Source: an uncultured Eudoraea sp. (lineage in GTDB: Bacteria > Bacteroidota > Bacteroidia > Flavobacteriales > Flavobacteriaceae). From it: a stretch of DNA of 64,000 bases. Made by a program: the position numbers and the translations under genes. Below, one piece after another: positions 9,235-19,123 of the stretch. The DNA is taken from NCBI GenBank assembly GCA_947258405.1, contig CAMYIE010000012.1, positions 62,001 through 126,000 on the forward strand, in the 5' to 3' direction. The notes under the pieces are model-generated. The model had not been told where the DNA came from. It searched no databases and saw only the letters and a list, made by a program, of their open reading frames with translations. The first letter of the stretch is position 1. Every line of letters starts with the position of its first letter.

Positions 9235-10530
9235 CTAATTCGAATTCATCAGCTGCTCAATTTCCTCGGCCTCAATCGGGATATTCTTCATAAGATTCAG
9301 CGGTGAGCCTGACTCCTGAATCACCACGTCATCTTCGAGCCGTATCCCCATTTTTTCGTTGGGAATATAAATCCCCGGTTCTACGGTGAATACCATATTA
9401 GCCTTCATCGGGGTTTTCAATGCCCCATAATCGTGAGTGTCTAGCCCCATATGATGACTGGTCCCGTGCATAAAGTATTTTTTATAGGCCGGCCAGTTGG
9501 GGTCTTCATTCTTTACATCAGCCTTGTCGAGCAGGCCAAGCCCCAACAATTCGCCGGTCATGATCTTACCCACTTCGATATGATATTCCTCCCAATCTGT
9601 TCCGGGCACCAGCAATTGGGTGGCCTTATTCTTTACCCTGAGGACGGCCTGGTATACATTTCTCTGGCGGTCGGTAAATCTTCCGCTTACCGGTATAGTG
9701 CGGGTCATATCACTGGCGTAGTTGGCATATTCCGCTCCCACGTCCATCAAAACCAGATCTCCGTCTTTACAGGGTTGGTTATTCTCGATATAATGCAGAA
9801 CATTGGCATTATTCCCTGAAGCGATAATTGGTGTGTAGGCAAATCCCCTGGATCGGTTCCTGATAAACTCATGCAGGTATTCTGCCTCGACTTCGTACTC
9901 CATTACACCTGATTTTAAGAACGACAATACCCGTCTGAATCCTTTTTCTGTGATATTGCAGGCCTTTTGCAACTGTTCGATCTCCTCAGGCTCTTTTACC
10001 CCTCTGATCTCCTGCAAGATGGGGTTGCTCTTCGCATACTGATGTGCCGGAAAATCCTTTTTACACTTCTCGATAAAACGGGCTTCCCTGGTTTGTGTTT
10101 CAGAGGATTGCCTGTAATGCTCATTGGTGTTAAAGTATATGGTGTCTGCTTCTGTCATCAGGTCAAAAAAGACTTTGTTGAACTCATTCAGCCAATATAC
10201 GGTTGCTATCCCCGATACTTCGGTGGCTTTTTCTTTGGTAAGTTTTTCTCCTTCCCAAATTGCTATATGCTCGTTTGTCTCTCTTACAAAAAGTACTTCC
10301 CGGTGCTTTTCCTTAATAGAAGATGGAAAAAGAAGTAGTATGGATTCTTCCTGGTCGACCCCGGATAGATAAAAAATATCCCGGTGTTGCTGGAACGGCA
10401 TGGTACTGTCTGCGCTTATGGGATATATATCGTTCGAATTAAAGGCCGCAATCGCCCCGGGTTTCATATGCTCCATGAATTTTTGTCGGTTCTTGATAAA
10501 TAATCGGGAAGGAATAGGTTCGTATTTCAT
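9235..10530 (-). CDS. pepP: Xaa-Pro aminopeptidase (aminopeptidase P family, M24B)
   Basis: This 431-residue protein has the two-domain aminopeptidase P architecture: an N-terminal AMP_N domain (about 1-130) and a C-terminal pita-bread M24 domain. The dinuclear metal ligands are visible: Asp263 (LMDVGAEYANY), Asp274 (SDMTRT), His360 (HGTSHHMGLDTHD), Glu384 (VEPGIYIP) and Glu399 (IRLEDDVV). The enzyme removes an N-terminal residue preceding proline, and no signal peptide is seen, so it is cytoplasmic. It has its own promoter and is divergent from the large sortilin-like gene. Confidence 0.93.
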   Translation of the reverse strand: MKYEPIPSRLFIKNRQKFMEHMKPGAIAAFNSNDIYPISADSTMPFQQHRDIFYLSGVDQEESILLLFPSSIKEKHREVLFVRETNEHIAIWEGEKLTKEKATEVSGIATVYWLNEFNKVFFDLMTEADTIYFNTNEHYRQSSETQTREARFIEKCKKDFPAHQYAKSNPILQEIRGVKEPEEIEQLQKACNITEKGFRRVLSFLKSGVMEYEVEAEYLHEFIRNRSRGFAYTPIIASGNNANVLHYIENNQPCKDGDLVLMDVGAEYANYASDMTRTIPVSGRFTDRQRNVYQAVLRVKNKATQLLVPGTDWEEYHIEVGKIMTGELLGLGLLDKADVKNEDPNWPAYKKYFMHGTSHHMGLDTHDYGALKTPMKANMVFTVEPGIYIPNEKMGIRLEDDVVIQESGSPLNLMKNIPIEAEEIEQLMNSN

Positions 10531-10550
10531 AATCTTTGAAGAAGTTTCAT

Positions 10551-10581
10551 CAAAATTAGGGATTCAACGCTTGAGATCAAA
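10551..10581 (-). promoter_or_regulatory. Bacteroidota sigma-A promoter of pepP
   Basis: On the minus strand TTTG (10581-10578) and TAATTTTG (10558-10551) are separated by 19 bases, matching the -33 TTTG and -7 TAnnTTTG elements with the expected spacing. The -7 box lies 20 bases before the pepP ATG. This is the best-formed promoter noticed in the window. Confidence 0.65.
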
Positions 10582-10654
10582 GATAATAGTGGCGAGGTTT
10601 CCCCTTGTCATAGGGATGGTAAATTCATACATTCGCCAAAATAACTGCCTTTAT

Positions 10655-13510
10655 ATGATTTTTAGAACTCTACTCTTCTTTCTGATATTGGGATCTGCAC
10701 AAAGCTGGGCCCAAACCCCCTCAACTTCTGCCCAAAGCATTCGGGAATCGCTGAATCAAAAAAGAGAAATGCAGAAGCAATCTCTAGTAAAGAATATCAG
10801 ATTTAATAATATAGGGCCCACTATAATGAGTGGCCGGGTGGTGGATCTCGATGTTAACCCGGAGAATACGGAAGAATTCTATGTCGCCTATGCCTCGGGA
10901 GGGCTTTGGCATACCAACAACAATGGCACCAGTTTTATACCGGCAATGGATTCCACCTCTACCCAAAATCTTGGTGATATCGCTGTGCATTGGCAAAGTG
11001 GCACCATATGGGCCGGGACCGGTGAGAGTAATGCCTCACGCTCATCCTATGCGGGTATCGGCATCTTTAAATCTACAGATATGGGGAAAAACTGGCAGCA
11101 TATGGGGCTGGCAGATTCTCACCATATAGGTCGTATCCTGATCAACCCTGAAAACCCGGATGAAGTGGTGGTCGGGGCCACCGGACACCTTTATTCGGCC
11201 AATGAAGAAAGGGGAATATATAAGACCACTGATGGCGGGCAGAACTGGAAACAGGTTCTGTATATCGACAATCAAACAGGGATTATAGATCTTGCCACGG
11301 CAGCTGATAATTTTAATATTCAATATGCCTCTGCCTGGGAGAAAGATCGCAAGGCATGGAATTTTAGAGGCAATGGTGAGAATTCGGGGATTTATAAAAG
11401 CATCGATAGTGGAAAAACCTGGAAGAAAATGAATATCGAGGGAAGTGGTTTCCCTACCGGGGAAGGAGTTGGCCGAATTGGGTTATCGGTCTTCGATGAC
11501 AATCTGCTTTATGCCATTCTTGATAATCAATATCGTCGCGATAGAAGAAGTCCCGAGGTTGAAGAACCAGGTAAACTGACCAAAGAGGATTTCAAAAAAA
11601 TGACAGCAACCACACTGGAGCAATTAAGTGATGATGAGCTAGATGCCTATTTAAGGGATGAAGATTTTCCTGATAAATACACGGCCTTAGAGGTCAAAGA
11701 AATGGTTCGTTCAGGAACGATAGAGCCTAAAGATCTCAGCAGCTACCTCGACAATGCAAATTCTCTGCTATTTGAGGTTCCGGTAATCGGTGCTGAAGTG
11801 TATCGGAGTGAAGATGGAGGTGTTTCGTGGACCAAAATGAATGAGGATTACATAGATGATCTTTACTATAGTTACGGATATTATTTTGGTCAGATCCGGG
11901 TAGATCCATCTAACCAGGACCGAATATATATCTCTGGAGTGCCCATTCTGAAATCTGAGAATGGCGGCAAAACTTTTCAGGATATCAGCGGAGAGAACGT
12001 CCATGCAGACCATCATGCTTTGTGGATCAACCCTAACAACCCTCGTCATATCATTAATGGCAATGACGGCGGTGTGAATATAACCTATGATATGGGTAAA
12101 CACTGGATAAAAAATAATGCTCCGACCGTAGGTCAGTTCTATGCCATAAATGTAGACTATCAGGAGCCCTATAACGTTTATGGCGGACTTCAGGACAACG
12201 GGGTATGGATGGGCCCCCATAATGCAAAGGAGAATACCCGCTGGCATCAGACTGGTCATTATGCGTGGAAAATGATCCTTGGAGGCGATGGGATGCAGGT
12301 TCAGATAGATCGCAGTAACCCTCAACTGGTATATACGGGTTTCCAATTTGGAAACTATTATCGGATAGACCTCGATTCGGGTTCTCGTACAAAGATCCAA
12401 CCCAGACACGATCTCGGTGCCGAAGCTTTCCGATTCAATTGGCAAACCCCGATCTTGCTCTCTCCACATAACCAGGACATCCTTTACCTGGGAAGCAATT
12501 TATTGCACCGTTCTATGGACCAGGGCGATACCTGGGAATCGATTTCAGGAGACCTTACCCAGGGAGATAAAAAAGGTAATGTAGCCTATGGAACGATTAC
12601 TTCCATTTCCGAATCTCCACTAAAATTTGGGCTGGTCTATATTGGCACAGACGACGGACTCGTTCAACGCACCGATGATGGAGGTGCTTCCTGGACCACC
12701 ATATTCGGCGAACTCCCCGGCTCGTTATGGATCAGTGAAGTAGTGGCTTCCCGGCACAGCGTCAATCGTGTTTATGTAAGTCTGAACGGATATCGCCAGG
12801 ATGATTTTACCACATATATCTACAGCAGTGATGACGGCGGAAAGAGTTGGAAAGACATCTCGTCGAATATCCCGGATGCGCCGGTTAATGCCCTTGCGGA
12901 AGATGCACTTTCTGAAGACCTGTTATTTGCAGGAACCGATAATGGTCTCTATGTGAGTTTCGACAAGGGGAAGCAATGGGAAAGCTTTCAAACCGGAATC
13001 CCTAATGTTGCCATTCACGACCTGGTGATCCAGGATGAAGCCAAACACCTGCTGGTGGGCACCCATGGGAGAAGCATCTACCAGGCCGATATTTCGATCC
13101 TCCAAAAGTTGAACGAAAGCATTAGGAATTCTGCCCTGACCGTATTTGATCTGCAAACCATTGAGTATTCGGATGATTGGGGTAATCCCTCCACTGTCTG
13201 GGCAGAACCGAATACCCCTGGTTTAGATATTTCCTTTTTTGCCGGAAAACCGGGAAATTATGGTGCAAAAGTTCGTTCCCTTGAAGGAGTTGTTGTTAGC
13301 GATACTGAGGTTGATGCCATCAGAGGATTAAATATCCTTTCGTACGATATGGCCTTTTCAAAAAAAGGAAAATCAATTTATCTGAAAAAATATAAACGAA
13401 GGCTGGCCACTGCAAAAAATGGTAAAACCTATCTGCCCGCTGGAAAGTACGAGGTTGAGATCAGTGGTAATGGATCAATGCAAGTAAAACAATTTGTTAT
13501 CAAGGACTAG
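10655..13510 (+). CDS. Secreted sortilin/BNR-repeat (Vps10-like) propeller protein
   Basis: The 951-residue protein starts at ATG 10655 with a signal peptide (MIFRTLLFFLILGSAQSWAQ, cleavage after AQ). The ORF extends upstream, but that part overlaps pepP and has no signal. The mature protein carries many BNR/Asp-box motifs (STDMGKNWQHM, TTDGGQNWKQV, SIDSGKTWKKM, SEDGGVSWTKM, TDDGGASWTTI, SSDDGGKSWKDI, SFDKGKQWESF), the pattern of sortilin/Vps10 and xyloglucanase-like propellers. Such proteins are often labelled glycosyl hydrolase, but no catalytic residues can be assigned. The tail, LPAGKYEVEISGNGSM..KQFVIKD, resembles the end of a type IX secretion C-terminal domain without a clear PNP motif. 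It is probably exported. Confidence 0.85.
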   Translation: MIFRTLLFFLILGSAQSWAQTPSTSAQSIRESLNQKREMQKQSLVKNIRFNNIGPTIMSGRVVDLDVNPENTEEFYVAYASGGLWHTNNNGTSFIPAMDSTSTQNLGDIAVHWQSGTIWAGTGESNASRSSYAGIGIFKSTDMGKNWQHMGLADSHHIGRILINPENPDEVVVGATGHLYSANEERGIYKTTDGGQNWKQVLYIDNQTGIIDLATAADNFNIQYASAWEKDRKAWNFRGNGENSGIYKSIDSGKTWKKMNIEGSGFPTGEGVGRIGLSVFDDNLLYAILDNQYRRDRRSPEVEEPGKLTKEDFKKMTATTLEQLSDDELDAYLRDEDFPDKYTALEVKEMVRSGTIEPKDLSSYLDNANSLLFEVPVIGAEVYRSEDGGVSWTKMNEDYIDDLYYSYGYYFGQIRVDPSNQDRIYISGVPILKSENGGKTFQDISGENVHADHHALWINPNNPRHIINGNDGGVNITYDMGKHWIKNNAPTVGQFYAINVDYQEPYNVYGGLQDNGVWMGPHNAKENTRWHQTGHYAWKMILGGDGMQVQIDRSNPQLVYTGFQFGNYYRIDLDSGSRTKIQPRHDLGAEAFRFNWQTPILLSPHNQDILYLGSNLLHRSMDQGDTWESISGDLTQGDKKGNVAYGTITSISESPLKFGLVYIGTDDGLVQRTDDGGASWTTIFGELPGSLWISEVVASRHSVNRVYVSLNGYRQDDFTTYIYSSDDGGKSWKDISSNIPDAPVNALAEDALSEDLLFAGTDNGLYVSFDKGKQWESFQTGIPNVAIHDLVIQDEAKHLLVGTHGRSIYQADISILQKLNESIRNSALTVFDLQTIEYSDDWGNPSTVWAEPNTPGLDISFFAGKPGNYGAKVRSLEGVVVSDTEVDAIRGLNILSYDMAFSKKGKSIYLKKYKRRLATAKNGKTYLPAGKYEVEISGNGSMQVKQFVIKD

Positions 13511-13552
13511 TGTGCTTTCTCAGCTAAACCTTATCCTTAAAAAATAATTCCT

Positions 13553-13942
13553 ATGGAGCTCTCCTTAACTATTCCTGCCCTGCTGTTCCCGGCAATTTCA
13601 TTAAGCATGCTGGCCTACAATGCCCGCTATCTGGCCATTGCCGCCCTTATAAGACAATTGCACAAACAGTACTTAGAAACACGGTCCAAAAACCTCGACC
13701 GGCAAGTAAAACAATTGCAGAAAAGACTAACCATCATCAAGAATATGCAGGCGGTGGCCATACTGAGCTTTTTATTCAGTGCTATTACCATGTTCCTGAT
13801 CTATGTAGGACTTGGCTTCTGGGCCAACATGGCCTTTGGGGTTAGTCTGATGGCCCTGATGCTGTCGTTGATCCTGTCGCTTGTAGAAGTACAACTTTCA
13901 ACCAAAGCCCTGGGGATCCAGTTAAACGATATGGGCCAATAG
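13553..13942 (+). CDS. DUF2721 family membrane protein
   Basis: The 129-residue protein has an N-terminal hydrophobic helix (LTIPALLFPAISLSMLAYNARYL, cited here only in part), a basic middle region (RQLHKQYLETRSKNLDRQVK) and two further membrane segments. The pattern 'lPAllFpaIslxmLaYnnRyl' followed by an R-rich loop is typical of DUF2721 proteins. Function is unknown. It lies 42 bases after the sortilin-like gene and 28 bases before the DUF1624 gene, so the two membrane proteins may share a transcript. Confidence 0.85.
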   Translation: MELSLTIPALLFPAISLSMLAYNARYLAIAALIRQLHKQYLETRSKNLDRQVKQLQKRLTIIKNMQAVAILSFLFSAITMFLIYVGLGFWANMAFGVSLMALMLSLILSLVEVQLSTKALGIQLNDMGQ

Positions 13943-13970
13943 GACCTTAAAAGCCACCAAACCAACCAAA

Positions 13971-15173
13971 ATGACTTTAAAAACACCCAGAGGAAAACGG
14001 ATCAGTTCTATCGATATGCTAAGAGGACTGGTAATGGTGATTATGGCCCTGGACCATGTGCGCGATTACTTTCACAAAGATGCATTCTATTTTGATCCGA
14101 CAGATCTGGAACAAACTAATGTCGCATTATTTTTTACCCGTTTCGTCACGCATTTTTGTGCCCCGGTTTTTGTTTTTTTGGCAGGTACTTCTGCCTTCTT
14201 CGTCGGTCAGCGACGTGATAAAAAATTCCTTGCCAAATGGTTATTGAAACGTGGAGTATGGCTAATATTTGCCGAATTCACGATAATTAAACTAGCCTGG
14301 GCATTTAAGCTCGATTTTAGCGTAATCATGCTGCAGGTAATCTGGGTGCTGGGGCTAGGGATGATATTCCTGGCGGCCTACATTTACCTGCCTAGAAAAC
14401 TAGGACTGGCATTGGCGTTGATTGTGGTTCTTTCGCATAATTTATTGGACATTTACAGTACCGGTGATCCCTTCACCCCTGCTGTAGGAGCAGGTGAAAG
14501 TATCTGGCGGGTTCTGCATGTTTTTGGTCTGGTTCCCATGGGAAGCAGTATTGTCCTGGCAGCATATCCGGCAGTACCCTGGATATTTGTAATGCCCCTG
14601 GGGTACTATTTCGGTGCCCTCTATAAACCGGACGTATTGCCTGGCTTCAGGATTAAACGACTCTGGCAGATAGGCCTTGGGGCGACCTTGCTTTTCCTGG
14701 TTTTGCGCTTGCTGAATATCTATGGAGACCTCTATCCCTGGAGTCCTCAGGGAAATCTTTCTTTTACTATAATGTCTTTTCTGAATGTCACCAAATACCC
14801 GCCATCGTTGCTCTTTTTATCAGTAACTCTCGGGCCTTCGATTATCTTTTTAGCACTTGCTGAAAAGTTTAAGGGTTGGTTCTTCGAACAATTGGTGATT
14901 ATCGGACGAGTCCCAATGTTCTTTTACGTTGTACATCTTTACGTGATCCATTTGCTGGCATTAATCGCGGCAGTAGCCATGGGCTTTAACGCATCGGATA
15001 TGATCATCGACATCTGGATTAACATGCAATCAGAATTACAGGGCTATGGTTTTGAACTGTGGGTGGTTTACCTTGTGTGGATTGGAATAGTGCTGGCCTT
15101 GTATCCGGTATGTATTTGGTACAATCGCTATAAATCTGAAAACAGAGATAAGTGGTGGTTGAGTTATTTATAA
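13971..15173 (+). CDS. DUF1624/heparan-alpha-glucosaminide N-acetyltransferase-like membrane protein
   Basis: The 400-residue protein has about ten membrane segments. The N-terminal motif RISSIDMLRGLVMVIMALDH (13-32), followed by VRDYFH, is the hallmark of the DUF1624/HGSNAT-like acyltransferase group: Arg-Gly after the first helix start and Asp-His at its end. Members are thought to transfer acetyl groups across the membrane to sugars. The acceptor here is unknown. It is likely cotranscribed with the DUF2721 gene and is convergent with rimK. A weak GC hairpin lies between the two stops, at about 15204-15223. Confidence 0.85.
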   Translation: MTLKTPRGKRISSIDMLRGLVMVIMALDHVRDYFHKDAFYFDPTDLEQTNVALFFTRFVTHFCAPVFVFLAGTSAFFVGQRRDKKFLAKWLLKRGVWLIFAEFTIIKLAWAFKLDFSVIMLQVIWVLGLGMIFLAAYIYLPRKLGLALALIVVLSHNLLDIYSTGDPFTPAVGAGESIWRVLHVFGLVPMGSSIVLAAYPAVPWIFVMPLGYYFGALYKPDVLPGFRIKRLWQIGLGATLLFLVLRLLNIYGDLYPWSPQGNLSFTIMSFLNVTKYPPSLLFLSVTLGPSIIFLALAEKFKGWFFEQLVIIGRVPMFFYVVHLYVIHLLALIAAVAMGFNASDMIIDIWINMQSELQGYGFELWVVYLVWIGIVLALYPVCIWYNRYKSENRDKWWLSYL

Positions 15174-15236
15174 TCCATTTCCGATAAACGCTCATCTTAG
15201 ATTCGGCCGACTTTCCGGTCGGTTGTAATGGCGTTC

Positions 15237-16142
15237 CTACTGATAATACTTTTGTTTTTTTCGTCGATATCTGTTAAGCTCAACGTATTTTATAATCTCC
15301 TGTGCTACATTGATCCCGGTAGCTTCTTCAATTCCTCTCAACCCGGGAGAAGCGTTTGCCTCGAGCAGCAAAGGACCTCGATCGGACCGTATCAGATCTA
15401 CTCCGGCAACGCCTAATCCGAGATGTTTTACAGCTTTAATGGCCATAGCCTGTTCTTTAGGCGTAGGGATTATGGCCATGGTCTCGGCACCCTGGTGAAC
15501 ATTCGAACGAAATTCTTCCAGTGCACTTGATCGCTTCATACTCGCGATTACCTTATTTCCAACAACAATGATACGGATATCCTCGCCCCTGGCCTCTTCG
15601 ATATATTCCTGTATAAGTATACTGGTGTCTAACTTGTAAAAGGTATCCAGGATAGATTTCGCCGACTTCCTGGACTCTGCCAGAATGACCCCCATACCCT
15701 GCGTTCCTTCCTGCAATTTTATAATTACGGGTGTGCCTCCCAGGATCTCAATTTGTTCATTGATATTCTCCGGATTGATAGAGAAAAGTGTTTCCGGAAT
15801 AGGAATACCCTTCTTTGTCATGATCTGAAGAGTTCGGACTTTATTCCTCGCACGGGTAATCCCTAATGATCTGGCCGTGCTGAAAACCCCATTCATCTCA
15901 AACTGTTTTACAATTGCGGCCCCGTGACGGGTAACATTAGTGCCAATTCGTGGAATAATCACATCAAAATCATCAGAAATATTCTCATTACCAAGAAAGA
16001 TCTGAGGATTACCGGATACCAGTTTTACCGAGCATTTAGTATGATCGATCAATTCTATATAATGCCCACCTCTTTCCACTTCTTCCGCGATCCTCTTAGT
16101 AGAGTATACGCTCAGGCTAACCGATAAGAGTCCGATGTTCAT
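15237..16142 (-). CDS. rimK: RimK-family alpha-L-glutamate ligase (ATP-grasp)
   Basis: The 301-residue ATP-grasp ligase begins MNIGLLSVSLSVYSTKRIAE. The N-terminal domain contains VIIPRIGTNVTRHGAAIVKQ, the ATP-binding part contains PVIIKLQEGTQGMGVILAES, and the C-terminal part has GVDLIRSDRGPLLLEANASP with the Mg-binding Glu and Asn. These match RimK, which adds Glu residues to the C-terminus of ribosomal protein S6, or related ligases making poly-Glu or coenzyme F420 tails. The usual partner gene, an ATP-dependent zinc protease/RimB-like gene, is not next to it, so the substrate is uncertain. Confidence 0.88.
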   Translation of the reverse strand: MNIGLLSVSLSVYSTKRIAEEVERGGHYIELIDHTKCSVKLVSGNPQIFLGNENISDDFDVIIPRIGTNVTRHGAAIVKQFEMNGVFSTARSLGITRARNKVRTLQIMTKKGIPIPETLFSINPENINEQIEILGGTPVIIKLQEGTQGMGVILAESRKSAKSILDTFYKLDTSILIQEYIEEARGEDIRIIVVGNKVIASMKRSSALEEFRSNVHQGAETMAIIPTPKEQAMAIKAVKHLGLGVAGVDLIRSDRGPLLLEANASPGLRGIEEATGINVAQEIIKYVELNRYRRKKQKYYQ

Positions 16143-16352
16143 GGCTGGTGTTCTGATAGGATTATCGTCTCTAATATCGCTAAAATAATGATATCTCAGA
16201 TGTTAGTTCAATTTTTATCCCGGTGAAAACTAGAATATTAGAGTGTTTTTTGTTTAAGATGTTAGCTCGATTTGTGTATGTTTAAATCAAAAAATTAAAC
16301 AGCCTGGTTTTGTTGCTTATAATGAATCTAAATACTGAATATTAAAGTGCCC

Positions 16353-16360
16353 TAAGTTTG
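16353..16360 (+). promoter_or_regulatory. Candidate -7 box of sdhCAB
   Basis: TAAGTTTG matches TAnnTTTG, 48 bases before the sdhC ATG. There is no good -33 element. The 265-base spacer before sdhC also contains an imperfect direct repeat (see findings), so this promoter may be regulated. Confidence 0.4.
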
Positions 16361-16407
16361 TTAATAATTGGCCCGTAGTGTAAATTAGCGCAGTTAAATC
16401 CAATGGA

Positions 16408-17076
16408 ATGAGTGCACTGATAAAATCGTCCATTGCCCGCAAAGTGGTGATGGCTCTTTCTGGTCTTTTTTTAGTTCTTTTTCTGCTCCTTCACCTTACT
16501 ATCAACCTTTCCTCGGTCATCAACCCCGACATATTTAATCAATGGTCCCACTTTATGGGTTATAATCCATTGGTTCAGTACCTGATGCAACCGATACTTA
16601 TCGCCGGGGTTGTAGTTCATTTTGTAATGGGGATTGTTTTAGAACTTCAAAATAACAGGGCAAGAACCGTAAAATATGCCCAGTTTAAAGGTAGCGCCAA
16701 TGCCTCATGGGTTTCAAGAAATATGATCATCTCAGGATTGGTGGTCCTGGCCTTCCTGGGCTTGCATTTCTATGATTTCTGGATTCATGAGATGGCGTAC
16801 AAATATGTGGAGGTTAATCCTCAGGACCCGACAAGATATTATGCAGAAACCGTAGAAAAATTTGAACCCATATGGAGGACCGTGATCTATGTGGTTTCTT
16901 TTATTTTGCTTTCCATGCATTTATGGCATGGTTTCGCCTCCTCTTTCCAAAGTATGGGCCTCAACAACAAGTACACGCCCAACCTTAAAAAGTTTACAAA
17001 AGTCTATGCGCTGATCGTTCCTTTAGGTTTCGTATTTATCGCATTATACCATCATCTTAATCCGTTAACACATTAA
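16408..17076 (+). CDS. sdhC: Succinate dehydrogenase cytochrome b subunit
   Basis: The 222-residue membrane anchor of complex II has about five membrane helices and several histidines in helices that can ligate two hemes ([44 protein letters not shown]). A single fused anchor of this kind, with no separate SdhD, is the type B arrangement common in Bacteroidota and epsilonproteobacteria. The N-terminal [20 protein letters not shown] is typical. It is followed by sdhA after only 2 bases and by sdhB, giving the C-A-B order. Confidence 0.95.
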   Translation: MSALIKSSIARKVVMALSGLFLVLFLLLHLTINLSSVINPDIFNQWSHFMGYNPLVQYLMQPILIAGVVVHFVMGIVLELQNNRARTVKYAQFKGSANASWVSRNMIISGLVVLAFLGLHFYDFWIHEMAYKYVEVNPQDPTRYYAETVEKFEPIWRTVIYVVSFILLSMHLWHGFASSFQSMGLNNKYTPNLKKFTKVYALIVPLGFVFIALYHHLNPLTH

Positions 17077-17078
17077 TT

Positions 17079-19082
17079 ATGGCTGTTCTGGATTCAAAAA
17101 TTCCTACAGGGCCCCTTGCCGAAAAGTGGACCAAGCATAAGAATGAAATAGACCTCGTTAACCCCGCCAATAAACGAAATATTGATATTATCATAGTGGG
17201 TACCGGCCTTGCTGGTGGTTCAGCTGCAGCCACACTGGCAGAATTGGGGTACAACGTAAAAACTTTTTGCTACCAGGATTCGCCCAGGAGAGCACATTCC
17301 ATCGCCGCCCAGGGAGGTATCAACGCCTCTAAAAATTACCAGGGTGATGGAGATAGTGATTACCGCCTTTTCTACGATACAATCAAAGGAGGGGATTATC
17401 GTTCAAGGGAAGCTAACGTTTACCGACTGGCAGAAGTATCAGGTAATATCATAGACCAATGCGTTGCACAGGGGGTTCCTTTTGCACGTGAATATGGTGG
17501 GTTGCTAGACAACCGATCTTTTGGGGGCGTATTAGTGTCCAGGACCTTTTATGCAAAAGGGCAAACAGGGCAGCAATTATTACTCGGTGCTTATGGAGCG
17601 ATGAACCGACAGATCCAAAGGGGTAAAATAAAATCGCATACCCGGCATGAAATGTTAGACCTCGTTCTCATAGACGGAAAGGCTCGCGGCATTATTGCCC
17701 GTGACCTTATCAGCGGAGAAATAGAGAGGCATTCGGCCCATGCCGTGGTTTTAGCTACTGGTGGATATGGTAATGTCTTCTACCTTTCCACAATGGCAAT
17801 GGGATGTAATGTAACCGCTGCATGGCGTGCACACAGACGGGGTGCTTTTTTTGCCAATCCATGCTTTACTCAAATTCACCCGACCTGTATCCCGGTCTCT
17901 GGAGATCATCAGTCGAAATTAACGCTCATGTCCGAATCTCTCAGGAATGATGGGCGTATCTGGGTCCCAAAAAGAAAGGAAGATACCCAGGCCATTCGTG
18001 AAGGCAAGTTAAAACCAACAGAACTAAAAGAAGAAGATCGCGACTATTTCCTCGAAAGACGTTATCCGGCATTCGGTAACCTGGTTCCCAGGGACGTTGC
18101 TTCTCGTGCTGCTAAAGAACGATGCGATGCAGGCTTTGGCGTTAATAAGACCGGTGAAGCAGTTTATCTGGATTTCTCCTCGGCCATTGCAAGGTACGGC
18201 AATGAAAAGGCACTGACATCAGGTATTAAAAATCCGGATAAAGACACCGTCACCAAACTCGGAAAAGAAATCATCGCCGCAAAGTATGGCAACCTCTTCC
18301 AGATGTATGAAAAAATAGTCGATGAGAATCCATATAACACGCCGATGATGATTTATCCGGCGGTTCATTATACTATGGGCGGACTCTGGGTAGACTATAA
18401 CCTGCAAACCACTATTCCTGGTTGTTACTCGGCAGGTGAGGCTAATTTTAGTGACCATGGCGCAAACCGATTAGGAGCTTCGGCCTTGATGCAAGGTTTG
18501 GCTGATGGCTATTTTGTACTCCCTTATACCATAGGCGATTATTTATCTGATGATATTCAGACCGGCCCAATTTCTACCGATTCTCCGGAATTTGAAGAAG
18601 TGGAAAAGGGAATAAAGGAGCGTATTGACAGGCTGATGAGTGGCAGTGGAAAGCATTCTGTGGATTATTACCATAAAAAATTGGGTAAAATCATGTGGAA
18701 TAAATGCGGCATGTCCCGTAACGCAGAAGATCTTAAAAGTGCGATAGACGAAATTGCAGCTTTAAGAAAAGATTTTTGGGAAAATGTAAAAGTTACCGGA
18801 GGCAAGCAAGGAATGAATACAGAACTGGAGAAGGCCGGGCGTGTTTCAGACTTTTTGGAACTTGGAGAGCTTTTCGCCAAAGATGCATTACAAAGAAACG
18901 AATCTTGCGGCGGGCATTTCAGGGAAGAATATCAAACCCCTGAAGGTGAAGCCCTAAGGGATGATGAGAATTTCAAATATGTAGCGGCCTGGGAGTATAA
19001 AGGTGAACCTAAGGATGCTGTTTTGCACAAGGAAGAGCTCGTATACGAGAATATAAAGGTTAAAACAAGAAGCTATAAATAA
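17079..19082 (+). CDS. sdhA: Succinate dehydrogenase flavoprotein subunit
   Basis: This catalytic subunit oxidises succinate to fumarate. It has 667 residues. The FAD-binding dinucleotide fold is at [20 protein letters not shown] (37-56) and the covalent FAD histidine is His73 in [15 protein letters not shown]. Later motifs include [15 protein letters not shown] and the substrate/capping region [14 protein letters not shown], plus the FAD-binding [17 protein letters not shown] at the C-terminus. The length and FAD motifs fit the type B SQR group. It acts on the cytoplasmic face of the membrane with SdhB and SdhC. Confidence 0.97.
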   Translation: MAVLDSKIPTGPLAEKWTKHKNEIDLVNPANKRNIDIIIVGTGLAGGSAAATLAELGYNVKTFCYQDSPRRAHSIAAQGGINASKNYQGDGDSDYRLFYDTIKGGDYRSREANVYRLAEVSGNIIDQCVAQGVPFAREYGGLLDNRSFGGVLVSRTFYAKGQTGQQLLLGAYGAMNRQIQRGKIKSHTRHEMLDLVLIDGKARGIIARDLISGEIERHSAHAVVLATGGYGNVFYLSTMAMGCNVTAAWRAHRRGAFFANPCFTQIHPTCIPVSGDHQSKLTLMSESLRNDGRIWVPKRKEDTQAIREGKLKPTELKEEDRDYFLERRYPAFGNLVPRDVASRAAKERCDAGFGVNKTGEAVYLDFSSAIARYGNEKALTSGIKNPDKDTVTKLGKEIIAAKYGNLFQMYEKIVDENPYNTPMMIYPAVHYTMGGLWVDYNLQTTIPGCYSAGEANFSDHGANRLGASALMQGLADGYFVLPYTIGDYLSDDIQTGPISTDSPEFEEVEKGIKERIDRLMSGSGKHSVDYYHKKLGKIMWNKCGMSRNAEDLKSAIDEIAALRKDFWENVKVTGGKQGMNTELEKAGRVSDFLELGELFAKDALQRNESCGGHFREEYQTPEGEALRDDENFKYVAAWEYKGEPKDAVLHKEELVYENIKVKTRSYK

Positions 19083-19123
19083 GTAGGCCCGACAGGACTA
19101 TCAGAATTAGAAAAAGAAAGGAT

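Noticed and set aside
10400-10654. N-terminal extension of the sortilin-like gene back into pepP
   Set aside because: It overlaps pepP on the opposite strand, reads as unlikely protein, and a signal peptide starts cleanly at ATG 10655.
11768-12469. 233-codon ORF antisense to the sortilin-like gene
   Set aside because: It is a shadow of a clear coding gene, with no motif, start context or composition of its own.
15204-15223. GC hairpin between DUF1624 and rimK as a terminator
   Set aside because: The stem is only five to seven pairs with two wobbles and no T run, so it is too weak to list as a terminator.
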